Source: Spirochaetia bacterium
Lineage (GTDB): Bacteria; Spirochaetota; Spirochaetia; Treponematales; Breznakiellaceae
Assembly (NCBI GenBank): GCA_025997675.1
Contig: BNUX01000041.1
Coordinates: 1-25,802, forward strand
DNA: 25,802 nucleotides
Direction of reading: 5' to 3'
Made by a program: the position numbers and the translations under genes. A model generated the notes under the pieces. That model was not told the origin of the DNA, did not search any database, and worked only from the letters and a program-made list of their open reading frames with translations. This document shows, in pieces, positions 1 to 8,436 of this stretch (the first letter of the stretch is position 1; every line of letters starts with the position of its first letter).

Positions 1-107
1 TTTAATCCCCCTGAAGGTACCAGGAAGACTACCTGGTCGATAGGGTGGCGGTCCAAGCACGGTAACGTGTTCAGCCGACCACTACTAATCTACCGTGAGG
101 CTTGACC
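1..107 (+). rRNA. rrl: 23S rRNA, 3' end (partial)
   Basis: The window opens inside the last part of a 23S rRNA gene read rightward. The segment AGCACGGTAACGTGTTCAG followed by a CTACTAAT motif and a terminal GGCTTGACC is the conserved 3' end of bacterial 23S rRNA (the helix 100/101 region that pairs with the 5' end of the molecule). The 5' part lies outside the window. The 5S gene follows after a spacer of about 55 nt, as expected in a 16S-23S-5S operon. The exact 3' processing point is set by similarity to the usual GGCUUGACC end and may be off by a few bases. Confidence 0.95.
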
Positions 108-162
108 ATATTATTGTTCCCAATAAACAAGTACCCCAACCTGATAAGCATTGTAATTAATT

Positions 163-288
<126 letters not shown>

Positions 289-291
289 CCC

Positions 292-2691
292 TCAGCCCAT
301 CACCACAGTTATGCTGTTGACGCTGCCCTGGGGCTGGACCGGGATCGCCGCTCCGCTCAACAGGGTTCCGTTATGCCAACATTCCCGGATCCCCTTGCTC
401 ACCCCGGCGGTATTCTCTACCGCAATTTCGTAGGCTGCCCCGCGCCAGACCCGGCGGACCGTAAAGCCCTTCCAGTCCGGGGGGATGCAGGGATCGATTG
501 TCAGTGCGTCGAAGCCGGGGCGTATACCCAGGATGTACCGGGTGGCGGCGAAATAGCTCCAGCCTGCGGAGCCGGTCATGAAGGGATGCCGGGCTCGGCC
601 GAAGGCGCTGTGATCGCTCCCCATGATAAATTGGCAGTATGAGTAGGGTTCCGCTTCCCGGATTTCAATTTTGTCATTCTGATAATAGGGGCAGAGGGCA
701 TCGTAGAATTTGACGGCCCGGTCCCCCCTGCCGAGGATTGCTTCGGCGGCCCAGGCCCAGGGATTGGGATGGCTGAAGATGGCGGCGTTTTCCTTGACCC
801 CCTTGTAGACACGGGTGACGAAGCCGATTTCATCATCCGGGGACGAATAGGCGGGGTCGCAAAGCTTGAGGCCGTAGGGGGTGTAAAGGTACCGGTCCAC
901 CGCGTCCATGGCCGAAAGTCCCCGGTCTTTGGCGGCGGCCCCCGAAAGGACCGCCCAGGTGTTGGATTCCATAAACACCCGGCCCTCGGCATTCTCCGGG
1001 ACGCCGATTTTTTTGCCCGAGGCGGTGATACCCCGGGTGTACCAGGAGCCGTTCCACAGTTCCCGTTCACAGACCTGTCTGACATGGTCGGCCAGGCGAG
1101 CGTATTTTTCCGCATCATCGTTTCTGCCGAGCCGCCGGGCCAGTTCGACAAAATTGCGGAGGGCCCAGTGATGGAGGAAGGAAACCATGGCGCTTTCGCC
1201 GCCCCCCAGGTTAAGGCAGTCGTTCCAGTCCGCCCGAAGGCCCTTGCACACGCCGTGTTCCCCCACCTGTTCTGCGGAGAAGTCAAGGATGCGCTTCATG
1301 TGTTCGTATACACTGTCGGGCTCTGCTTCATCGGCATAGGTATAGATTTCATCGGCAAAGGCGAAGTCGCCGGTTTCCTTGATGTATTCCGTGATGGAGG
1401 GGATGAGCCAGAGGGCATCGTCGGCGCAGACATCCGCCATACCGTGGACGATGCTGTCTTTGCCGGGGGTCGGCACCACGGTAGGAGAATTGAAGGCGGG
1501 CTTCTCCTGTTTTTCAAACCATTCGGGCCTGAAAAGGTGGAGGCCGTAGCCCCGGGAGGTCAGCCCCCGGAGGAGCTGGGCGATCCGTTCCCGGCATTTT
1601 TCCGGGTTGGAATGGGGAACACACATGGAGTCCTGGGCGGTATCCCGGTACCCAAGGCCGGTGCGGCCCCCCACTTCGATGAAGGAGGCGAACCGGGAAA
1701 ACATGACGTTGATCTCCGCCTGATAGAGGTTCCAGGTGTTGAGCATGGTGTTCATCCCTTCATTGGGGGTGGAAACCTGGAGTTTCTCCAGCTTTTCTGT
1801 CCAGAAGCTCCCTATAGCGGCAAAGGCGGCGTCCACGGCTTTGAAGTCCCGGTATTTTTCCCGGATCGCGGCGCCTGTTTTCCGATTCCCTTCCCCCAGG
1901 ATAAAGACCCCCCGGTAGGTTTCCCCCGGTTCCAGGGTGATTTTCCGGCGCAGTGCCCCGCAGTGGTTGCCCCCAAGCTCGCTGGAGCCGGAACAGTATC
2001 CCCGTTCCACTGCCAGGGGATTTGACTCACTGCGGTAGGGGCCGATGAAGCGGTCCCGGAGGCAGTCATAGGAATCGGGGGCGCTTTTGGTGTCCGCCAG
2101 CGTAAAATACTGGAAGCCTCCGTCCTCATAGAAGAGGTCTACCTCGATGATTCCATCCTTGTATGAGGAACCGGAGGAATAGAGGCTCATTTGGAAGTTC
2201 TGGTTGTCAAATTCGATGTGGTGGAAGGAAAACTCCGCATAGCCGAAGATGCTGAGGTTCCGCCTGCAGGGGGAATCGTTGGTAAGCCGCACATCCCAGA
2301 GTTCCGCGTTTTCATCCAGGGGGATAAAGAGGGTCTGCTCCCCGGAGATACCCCGGTACCGGCACTGGTAGCGGCTGTAGGAGAGGCCGTGCCGGCAGGT
2401 GTAGACTGCCTCATCTAACTTTTTCCCCACGGGCTGCCAGGACAGGGTCCAGTATTCCGCGTCGTCCCGGACATAGACATAGTGGCCGGGGCGGTCCATA
2501 GGGACGCCATTGGGCCTCCACCGGGTGATTCGGTGGTATTCCGGGGATTTGTAGAAAAGATAGCCGGCGGCGGTATGGTTAAATACTCCGCAGAGGTCCC
2601 GCAAACCGATATAATTGGTCCAGGAAACCGGTACATCCGGGCGCTCAATCACATATTCCCTGTGCTCATCATCAAAATAGCCATACCGCAT
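292..2691 (-). CDS. chbP: GH94 glycoside phosphorylase, N,N'-diacetylchitobiose phosphorylase type
   Basis: This cytoplasmic enzyme (799 aa) splits a beta-1,4 disaccharide with phosphate into a sugar 1-phosphate and a free sugar. The start MRYGYFDD at 2691 is chosen over an in-frame ATG at 2757 because it matches the family start and has AAGGAGAG 10 nt upstream. Length fits the family (about 800 aa). Landmarks are RPGHYVYVRDD (about 67-77), HGLSYS (101-106), NQNFQMSLYS (163-172), GGRTGLGYRDTAQD (341-354), and GLRADWNDCLNLGGGES (484-500). The last block holds the acidic catalytic residue (D488 or D491 here; by memory the equivalent is D492 in Vibrio ChbP). The C-terminal VSKG...PQGSVN block also resembles chitobiose rather than cellobiose phosphorylases, which usually read PWINYLG near residue 24 where this protein has VSWTNYIG. 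Specificity for GlcNAc-GlcNAc is inferred; cellobiose or a related disaccharide remains possible. The gene is divergent from the ABC/GH operon. Confidence 0.88.
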   Translation of the reverse strand: MRYGYFDDEHREYVIERPDVPVSWTNYIGLRDLCGVFNHTAAGYLFYKSPEYHRITRWRPNGVPMDRPGHYVYVRDDAEYWTLSWQPVGKKLDEAVYTCRHGLSYSRYQCRYRGISGEQTLFIPLDENAELWDVRLTNDSPCRRNLSIFGYAEFSFHHIEFDNQNFQMSLYSSGSSYKDGIIEVDLFYEDGGFQYFTLADTKSAPDSYDCLRDRFIGPYRSESNPLAVERGYCSGSSELGGNHCGALRRKITLEPGETYRGVFILGEGNRKTGAAIREKYRDFKAVDAAFAAIGSFWTEKLEKLQVSTPNEGMNTMLNTWNLYQAEINVMFSRFASFIEVGGRTGLGYRDTAQDSMCVPHSNPEKCRERIAQLLRGLTSRGYGLHLFRPEWFEKQEKPAFNSPTVVPTPGKDSIVHGMADVCADDALWLIPSITEYIKETGDFAFADEIYTYADEAEPDSVYEHMKRILDFSAEQVGEHGVCKGLRADWNDCLNLGGGESAMVSFLHHWALRNFVELARRLGRNDDAEKYARLADHVRQVCERELWNGSWYTRGITASGKKIGVPENAEGRVFMESNTWAVLSGAAAKDRGLSAMDAVDRYLYTPYGLKLCDPAYSSPDDEIGFVTRVYKGVKENAAIFSHPNPWAWAAEAILGRGDRAVKFYDALCPYYQNDKIEIREAEPYSYCQFIMGSDHSAFGRARHPFMTGSAGWSYFAATRYILGIRPGFDALTIDPCIPPDWKGFTVRRVWRGAAYEIAVENTAGVSKGIRECWHNGTLLSGAAIPVQPQGSVNSITVVMG

Positions 2692-2716
2692 ACGAATTGT
2701 ACTCTCCTTATATACA

Positions 2717-2744
2717 TTGACATGCCGGAGATTTAGCTTATAAT
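2717..2744 (+). promoter_or_regulatory. sigma70-type promoter of the ABC/GH operon
   Basis: TTGACA (2717-2722), a 16-bp spacer, then TATAAT (2739-2744): both hexamers match consensus exactly. Expected transcription start is near 2751, about 25 nt before the ATG of the binding-protein gene at 2776. The element lies in the 84-bp gap between the divergent starts (2691 and 2776), so a bound regulator could affect both units. I found no convincing promoter for the leftward gene and no obvious palindromic operator. Confidence 0.8.
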
Positions 2745-2775
2745 AAAATGTGATCAAAACTCAATGGAGGGTTTA

Positions 2776-4116
2776 ATGAAAAATGTGAAAATAGTGCTGT
2801 TATTAGCAATGGTTGCGGCTTTAGGCCTGTCGGTCATTGGTTGTAAAAAGAAGAGCGCCGGTGATGGTGAATTGCGGGTGTTGAATTATTATGATATGAC
2901 GTCAGCCAATATCGTGCAGGAGGAGCCGGAAATTTGGGCCCCCTTCCTCAAGGCAAACCCGGATGTTAAGATTGTCCGGGAAGATCTGTTTAATGATCCC
3001 TTCCACAATAAAGTGGAAGCCTATGCGGCCGCCGGTCAGACCCCCGACGTGGTCTATGCCTGGCCGTCGGGACGGTCCACTTCCCTGCATACCCAGCATC
3101 TGTTAAAGGACCTGGCGCCCCTGGTTCAGAAAGACGGGCTTCAGGCGACCTATTCTAAGACCGCCCTTGATCCCGCCGGTCAGGGGGCTAACTATATCGC
3201 CATGCTCCCCCGGGCGGTGACCCAGACTCATGCTTTTTTTGTGAATAATGAGGTGCTCAAGGCTGCAGGGCTTACCCCCGCCAAGACCTATGCGGAACTC
3301 AAGGCCCAGGTACCGGTTCTTAAGGCTAAGGGTTACGAGACGGTTATTATGCCGAACCAGGATACCTGGGTTATGCAAAGCTGCCTTTTCTCCGCCATTG
3401 CCGGACGGTTCGGCGGCGCCGGGTGGGAGCAGAAGATCCTCTCCGGGCAGGGTAAATTCACGGACAAGGATTTTGTAGACGCCCTCACCTTTATTAAGAC
3501 CCTGTATGATGACGGCGTTATCGCCAAGTCTTCCGTTACCCTCGGATACGGCGAAGGACCCGGTCAGTTTGCCACCAACAAGGGCGCCTATTATATCGAT
3601 GGCGACTGGCGCATTGGGGCGTTTATTACCGACTCTTCCACCGGACAGGCGCTGATCTCCCCGGACCGGCAGCCGAATTTCCAGGTAACCGTATTCCCCG
3701 ATATCGAAGGGGCCAGGCTGAACAAATCCACCTCCGGTATTCTTGGTACCGGCTGGGGAATCAGCGCCGCCATTCCGGCGGGTTCGGCGAAGGAAGACGC
3801 CGCATGGCGTTTGGTTAAGTGGCTTTCCGGTAAGGAAGTCCAGACCTTCCTGCTCAAGACCGGTGGTATTTCTACCCCCACCCGGACCGACATTGATACG
3901 TCGGCCCTTCCCCTGGAACCCCTGCAAATTGCCGGCACGAACCTTGGGAAAGAGTATTCCACCACCACGGTGGTTATCGACGGTGTGTTCGCCGGTCCCG
4001 TGTATGAACCCATCAACGACGGGTTACAGGCTATCGGCATGGGAACCCAGACTCCCCAGCAGGTAGCGGCGAATGCCCAGCGCGCCTTTGATGCGTGGAA
4101 GGCTGATCAGAAATAA
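2776..4116 (+). CDS. ABC transporter sugar-binding lipoprotein (family 1)
   Basis: This extracellular solute-binding protein (446 aa) captures a sugar and delivers it to the two permeases encoded next. An N-terminal signal (MKNVKIVLLLAMVAALGL) ends in a lipobox SVIGC with the acylated cysteine at residue 23, so the protein is membrane-anchored. Family features include TPDVVYAWPSG near residue 80, YIDGDWRIGAF in the middle, and a C-terminal segment with GVFAGPVYEPINDGLQ and AQRAFDAWKADQK. The start at 2776 follows GGAGG with 5-nt spacing; an ATG at 2764 overlaps that site and would put charged residues before the signal, so it is rejected. This is the first gene of the operon, followed by a hairpin attenuator. 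The substrate cannot be read from sequence; the neighbouring GH2, GH1 and GH94 genes point to a beta-linked di- or oligosaccharide. Confidence 0.93.
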   Translation: MKNVKIVLLLAMVAALGLSVIGCKKKSAGDGELRVLNYYDMTSANIVQEEPEIWAPFLKANPDVKIVREDLFNDPFHNKVEAYAAAGQTPDVVYAWPSGRSTSLHTQHLLKDLAPLVQKDGLQATYSKTALDPAGQGANYIAMLPRAVTQTHAFFVNNEVLKAAGLTPAKTYAELKAQVPVLKAKGYETVIMPNQDTWVMQSCLFSAIAGRFGGAGWEQKILSGQGKFTDKDFVDALTFIKTLYDDGVIAKSSVTLGYGEGPGQFATNKGAYYIDGDWRIGAFITDSSTGQALISPDRQPNFQVTVFPDIEGARLNKSTSGILGTGWGISAAIPAGSAKEDAAWRLVKWLSGKEVQTFLLKTGGISTPTRTDIDTSALPLEPLQIAGTNLGKEYSTTTVVIDGVFAGPVYEPINDGLQAIGMGTQTPQQVAANAQRAFDAWKADQK

Positions 4117-4125
4117 TATAAAATG

Positions 4126-4152
4126 GCCGGGCTTGAAGCCCGGCTGTTTTTT
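4126..4152 (+). terminator. intercistronic hairpin/attenuator after the binding-protein gene
   Basis: Perfect 7-bp GC stem (GCCGGGC 4126-4132 / GCCCGGC 4138-4144) with loop TTGAA, then TGTTTTTT. It lies between the stop of the binding protein (4116) and the GTG of the first permease (4174). Such hairpins commonly stabilise the upstream message and partly terminate transcription, giving more binding protein than permease. Confidence 0.8.
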
Positions 4153-4173
4153 GAAAAATCCTGGGAGGTAGCG

Positions 4174-5082
4174 GTGAGCGATTTAACGTCGTCTAAACGG
4201 GAGCTGCGTTTATCCTATTTAGTTTTGGTGCTGCCGGCGGTGGCTATTTATTTTGCCGTGGTAGCGTTTCCGACAGTTTTTTCCGTGATTTTGAGCCTGA
4301 CCAATTACAACGGCGGCAAAATCTTTGGCAATCCCAATGTGAGCTTTGTGGGCTTGAAAAGTTATATCAGGATGTTTACCGATCCCACCGGTTATTTCTA
4401 CCTCGCCTTAAAAAACAATATGCTCATCGTGGCCATATCGGTCTTTGGGCAGATACCCCTGGGCTTTGTCCTGGCCTATATTTTGTCCCGTAAAATGGTA
4501 AAGGGAAGCGGCTTCTTTCAGACCGTCATATACCTTCCCAATGTTATTTCTCCGGTTATCATTGGTATCCTTTTTAAAGCCTTCTATTTGAATTCCAACA
4601 GCGTCTTTATGGAAATTGTGCGTATCTTTAAACCCGGCGCGGAATTCACCATGAATAATCACCCCATGCTCCCCGTACTGGTAGTAATGCTGTGGATGTA
4701 TACCGGGATGTTTATGATTATCTTCCTGGCCAATATTCAGCGTATTGATACATCGATCATTGAGGCGTCAAAAATCGATGGCGCCAGTGAGGGGCAGACC
4801 CTTTGGTATATCATATTACCCGCCCTTTCCGGGGTTATTGTGACCAGCGCAATCCTGGCGATCGCCGGCTCCTTAAAATCCTTTGATCTGTTATATGTTA
4901 TGACCGATGGCGGGCCGGCAAATATGACCAGCGTGCTCTCCCTCTATATGTACAAGATGGCCTTCCGCGGCGCCCCGAATTATCCTTTGGCTAATGCGAT
5001 TTCCACCGTGATGGTGATTATCAGTTTTATCCTGATAGGCATAACCCAGACCGTGGAAAAACGTTTCGGCGGGAAGGAGTAG
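4174..5082 (+). CDS. ABC sugar transporter permease 1 (MalF/UgpA-like)
   Basis: Inner-membrane permease of the carbohydrate-uptake CUT1 type, 302 aa. Hydrophobic segments are visible at about residues 15-40, 83-105, 118-138, 166-186, 217-235 and near the C-terminus (about 280-298), consistent with six helices. The EAA loop that docks on the ATPase reads EASKIDGAS...LWYIILPAL at about 197-218. The GTG start at 4174 is chosen because GGGAGG lies 5 nt upstream and the protein then begins at the usual place. The in-frame ATG at 4123 lies at the attenuator hairpin and would add an atypical 17-residue extension. The partner permease follows after 3 nt. No ATP-binding subunit is encoded nearby, so a shared MsmX/MalK-type ATPase encoded elsewhere is inferred. 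Confidence 0.93.
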   Translation: MSDLTSSKRELRLSYLVLVLPAVAIYFAVVAFPTVFSVILSLTNYNGGKIFGNPNVSFVGLKSYIRMFTDPTGYFYLALKNNMLIVAISVFGQIPLGFVLAYILSRKMVKGSGFFQTVIYLPNVISPVIIGILFKAFYLNSNSVFMEIVRIFKPGAEFTMNNHPMLPVLVVMLWMYTGMFMIIFLANIQRIDTSIIEASKIDGASEGQTLWYIILPALSGVIVTSAILAIAGSLKSFDLLYVMTDGGPANMTSVLSLYMYKMAFRGAPNYPLANAISTVMVIISFILIGITQTVEKRFGGKE

Positions 5083-5085
5083 ATC

Positions 5086-5925
5086 ATGGATATACGAAAA
5101 AGCTCGCCCCTTGCGAAGATTATTATGTATGTGGTGATGGGTATTTTTACGGTGCTGGCTATCTATCCCCTGTTGTGGCTGGTCATTCAGTCCTTTAAAA
5201 CTACCCAGGAATATATGACCACCAGTAAAATGGCCTTTCCCAGGGTTTGGTTTACCGGTAACTACCCGTATTCGTGGAATGTTGGTAAATTCGGTATCCT
5301 CTTATTTAACAGCGTATTCTATACGGTGATTACCGTAGTTACAGTGGTAATCTTTGGCTTTATGGCGGGGTTTGCCTTTGCAAAGATAAAGAGCAGGGCC
5401 ACCAGGGCGCTGCACGGGACCTTCATCATCGGTATACTCCTGACCCTGCAATCCATCATGGTTCCCCTCTTCCTGATGGTAAACGCCGTGGGGCTCTACA
5501 ATACCCGGCTGGGGGTGTTAATCCCCTATATCGGGCTGGGCTTACCCATGGGGGTTTACCTGGGCACCGAGTTTATCAAAAGTATCCCCGACGCGCTCAT
5601 TGAGTCGGGCCGTTTGGACGGGGCGTCCTATATCAGAATTTTCAGGAGTATTATTTTCCCCATGACTGCTCCGGTGGCTATGACCGTGGCGATCCTTACC
5701 TTTACCGGTACCTGGAATGAGTTCATGCTGATCAATATCCTGACCTCCAACGACAATATCAAATCCATCCCCGTGGGTATCGCCCGGTTCTCCGGCGCCC
5801 TGGCATCGGACTACGGCAAACAGTTTTCCGCCATGGTTATTGGTATGATCCCCATGGTGGCCTTTTACCTGATTTTCCGCAAACAGATTACAAAAGGTGT
5901 GGCGGCAGGAGCGGTCAAAGGATAG
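5086..5925 (+). CDS. ABC sugar transporter permease 2 (MalG/UgpE-like)
   Basis: Second inner-membrane permease of the CUT1-type importer, 279 aa. Membrane segments are visible at about 12-34, 72-100, 112-132, 143-162, 196-215 and 250-270. The EAA loop reads ESGRLDGASYIRIFRSIIFP at about 173-192. The start ATG has AAGGAG 7 nt upstream and sits 3 nt after the previous stop. The next gene (GH2) starts 3 nt after this stop, so translation of the whole unit is probably coupled. Confidence 0.93.
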   Translation: MDIRKSSPLAKIIMYVVMGIFTVLAIYPLLWLVIQSFKTTQEYMTTSKMAFPRVWFTGNYPYSWNVGKFGILLFNSVFYTVITVVTVVIFGFMAGFAFAKIKSRATRALHGTFIIGILLTLQSIMVPLFLMVNAVGLYNTRLGVLIPYIGLGLPMGVYLGTEFIKSIPDALIESGRLDGASYIRIFRSIIFPMTAPVAMTVAILTFTGTWNEFMLINILTSNDNIKSIPVGIARFSGALASDYGKQFSAMVIGMIPMVAFYLIFRKQITKGVAAGAVKG

Positions 5926-5928
5926 TTT

Positions 5929-8418
5929 GTGCAGCAATTTTCATTGGACGGCGAATGGTATTTACGAGAAGCGGGGGCGGAGAAGGAAATTCCGGTCACC
6001 GTTCCCGGGACTGTGCTGGGGGATTATATCCGGGAAGGGTTGCTGCCGGACCCTTACTATGGGGAGAATGAAAAAAATATAACCCCCTTGTTTGAAAAAG
6101 AGTTTGAGTACCGCCGCAGTTTTACGGCGCCTGCGGAATTGCTTGAACACGATGCGGTGGATCTGGTGTGCCTCGGTTTAGACACCCTGGCGGACCTATT
6201 CCTGAACGGGCAACATATAGCGTCGGTGAACAATATGCACCGCACCTGGCGTTTCAACGTAAAGTCCCTGCTTCTTAGCGGGGAAAACGAAATCCTCGTC
6301 CGCTTTCATTCCCCCAATGCCTTTATCAGGCAGGCCTTTGAAAACGGGAATATCACCTATGTTAATACCGGAAACATGGCCGGTTCGGGGTATCTCCGGA
6401 AAGCCCACAGCCAGTTCGGCTGGGACTGGGGGCCCATGCTGCCTGACGCCGGAATCTGGCGGAGTGTTTTTTTGGAAACCTCCAGTATTGCGCGGATCGG
6501 CGATGTGTACATTAGCCAGGAGCATGAGAAGGAACGGGTGACCCTCCATCTCAAGGTGCGGATTGATCCTCTGAACCGCCGGCGTTTTTGGGCGGCAGAT
6601 CCCCGTCTTAGCGGGGTGCTTAAGATCTGGCTTTCGGACGGGCCGGCGGAGGAGGAGCGGGTTGATCTTGCTCTTGATGAAAATGAAATTAGCTTTACTA
6701 TCGCAAATCCAGAGCTGTGGTGGCCCAACGGCCTGGGCGCCCATCCTCTTTACGGGGTGGAACTGGAACTCTATACCGATGACGTTTTGCTTGACCGTTA
6801 TCAATGCCGGATAGGTTTACGGACCATGACCATCAGTACCGAAGCGGACAAGTGGGGCAGGGAGTTTGCCCTGACGGTGAACGGGGTTAAGGTTTTCTCT
6901 ATGGGGGCCGACTATATCCCCGAGGACAGCGTTTTCCCGCGGATTAATCCGGAGCGCACCCGGAAGCTTCTGGAGGACTGCGTCAAGGCGAACTTCAACA
7001 GTATCCGTGTGTGGGGCGGTGGGTACTATCCGGATGATTTTTTCTACAATATCTGCGACGAGCTTGGCCTGGTGGTATGGCAGGATCTGATGTTCGCCTG
7101 CAATGTCTATACGTTTACCGAAGATTTTACCGCCACGGTAGCGGAAGAAGTGCGGCAAAATATGAAGCGTATCCGTCACCATGCCTCTCTGGGGCTCTGG
7201 TGCGGCAATAATGAAATGGAAGTGGCCTGGTCTGACTGGGATACGGTAAAGGATCATCCCAAGACGGTCAAGGCGGATTACATCAAATTGTTTGAAGTGC
7301 TGCTGCCCCAGGTGGCCCGGGAAACGGACCCCAACACCTTCTACTGGCCGGCTTCTCCCTCATCGGGTGGCAGCTTCGATGAGCCCAACGCCGACGACCG
7401 GGGGGATGTGCATTACTGGGAAGTGTGGCACGGCCTTAAACCCTTTACCGATTACCGCAAGCATTACTTCCGCTACTGTTCGGAATTCGGGTTTGAGTCC
7501 CTTCCGGAAATGGACACCATCGCTGCGTTTTCGGCCCCCGAAGACCGCAACCTTTTTTCTCCGGTGATGGAAGCCCACCAGCGGTGTCCCGGCGGCAACG
7601 GCAAGATTCTCTTCTATATTTCCGAAACCTACCGGTATCCCAAAGATTTCGCCTCCCTGGTGTATATTTCCCAGGTCCTTCAAATGGAAAGCATCCGGTA
7701 CGGAGTGGAACATTGGCGGCGGTACCGGGGCCGCTGCATGGGCGCCATCTACTGGCAGCTTAACGATTGCTGGCCGGTGATCTCCTGGGCAAGCATTGAC
7801 TATTACGGCCGCTGGAAGGCCCTCCACTACGGGGCCCGGCGGTTTTTTGCCCCGGTGATGGTGAGCATCTTTGATGAAGGAAAAAACATTCGCCTCTTTA
7901 CCCACAATGAAACCCGGGAGGCCGTCAAAGGTACGGTGCGGCTTACCCTGCGGGACCGGGAGTTCCACCTTCTGGCCTCCGATGAACTGCCGGTTGATAT
8001 CCCTGCCCTCAGCGCCGGGGAAGTGTTTGCCCGGGACTATGCCGCGTTTGTCAATACGGTGGAACGGGAACGGAGTGTCTTCGCGGAAGCAGTATTACTG
8101 GTTAATGGCAGGGTTGTTTCCCGGCAGACCGTCCTCTTTGTTGCGCCAAAAACATTTTCCTTTAAGCGGCCTCTGTACACCCTGGACCTGCGCGAAACCG
8201 GGGACGCCTTTGTTATTACGGTAAAGGCCGATACCTATTGCCGGTTTGTGCAGCTTAAAATTACCGGAGAGGATGTAGTTTTCGAGGATAATTACTTTGA
8301 CATTACAAGCGGCGAAGGGCGGGAGATTCTGATCCCAAAAGCGGAACTGCGGAATAGGTATACTGCGGTCAGCCTCAAGGCTGCGGTGGAGATCCTCAGT
8401 GTGGGAGACACCTATTGA
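5929..8418 (+). CDS. GH2 beta-mannosidase
   Basis: This 829-aa enzyme releases beta-linked mannose from the non-reducing end of manno-oligosaccharides or Man-beta-1,4-GlcNAc. There is no signal peptide, so it acts in the cytoplasm on imported sugar. The order is typical: an N-terminal jelly roll (FSLDGEWYLREAG, VPGTVLGDY), an HSQFGWDWGPMLPDAGIWR block (about 160-178), an Ig-like domain, then a TIM barrel with VWGGGYYPDDFFYNICDELG (361-380). The acid/base is E429 in WCGNNEM and the nucleophile is E519 in YCSEFGFESLP; by memory these are the same numbers as in Cellulomonas fimi Man2A. The HSQFGWDWGP and EFGFES blocks separate it from GH2 beta-galactosidases. It starts with GTG, with AAAGGA upstream overlapping the previous stop. 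An exo-glucosaminidase activity is less likely but not excluded. Confidence 0.92.
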   Translation: MQQFSLDGEWYLREAGAEKEIPVTVPGTVLGDYIREGLLPDPYYGENEKNITPLFEKEFEYRRSFTAPAELLEHDAVDLVCLGLDTLADLFLNGQHIASVNNMHRTWRFNVKSLLLSGENEILVRFHSPNAFIRQAFENGNITYVNTGNMAGSGYLRKAHSQFGWDWGPMLPDAGIWRSVFLETSSIARIGDVYISQEHEKERVTLHLKVRIDPLNRRRFWAADPRLSGVLKIWLSDGPAEEERVDLALDENEISFTIANPELWWPNGLGAHPLYGVELELYTDDVLLDRYQCRIGLRTMTISTEADKWGREFALTVNGVKVFSMGADYIPEDSVFPRINPERTRKLLEDCVKANFNSIRVWGGGYYPDDFFYNICDELGLVVWQDLMFACNVYTFTEDFTATVAEEVRQNMKRIRHHASLGLWCGNNEMEVAWSDWDTVKDHPKTVKADYIKLFEVLLPQVARETDPNTFYWPASPSSGGSFDEPNADDRGDVHYWEVWHGLKPFTDYRKHYFRYCSEFGFESLPEMDTIAAFSAPEDRNLFSPVMEAHQRCPGGNGKILFYISETYRYPKDFASLVYISQVLQMESIRYGVEHWRRYRGRCMGAIYWQLNDCWPVISWASIDYYGRWKALHYGARRFFAPVMVSIFDEGKNIRLFTHNETREAVKGTVRLTLRDREFHLLASDELPVDIPALSAGEVFARDYAAFVNTVERERSVFAEAVLLVNGRVVSRQTVLFVAPKTFSFKRPLYTLDLRETGDAFVITVKADTYCRFVQLKITGEDVVFEDNYFDITSGEGREILIPKAELRNRYTAVSLKAAVEILSVGDTY

Positions 8419-8436
8419 ACAATAAGGAAGGGATCT

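Noticed and set aside
769..2025. 418-codon open frame on the plus strand
   Set aside because: Lies antisense to the GH94 gene, which has full family motifs; no ribosome-binding site and no recognisable domain.
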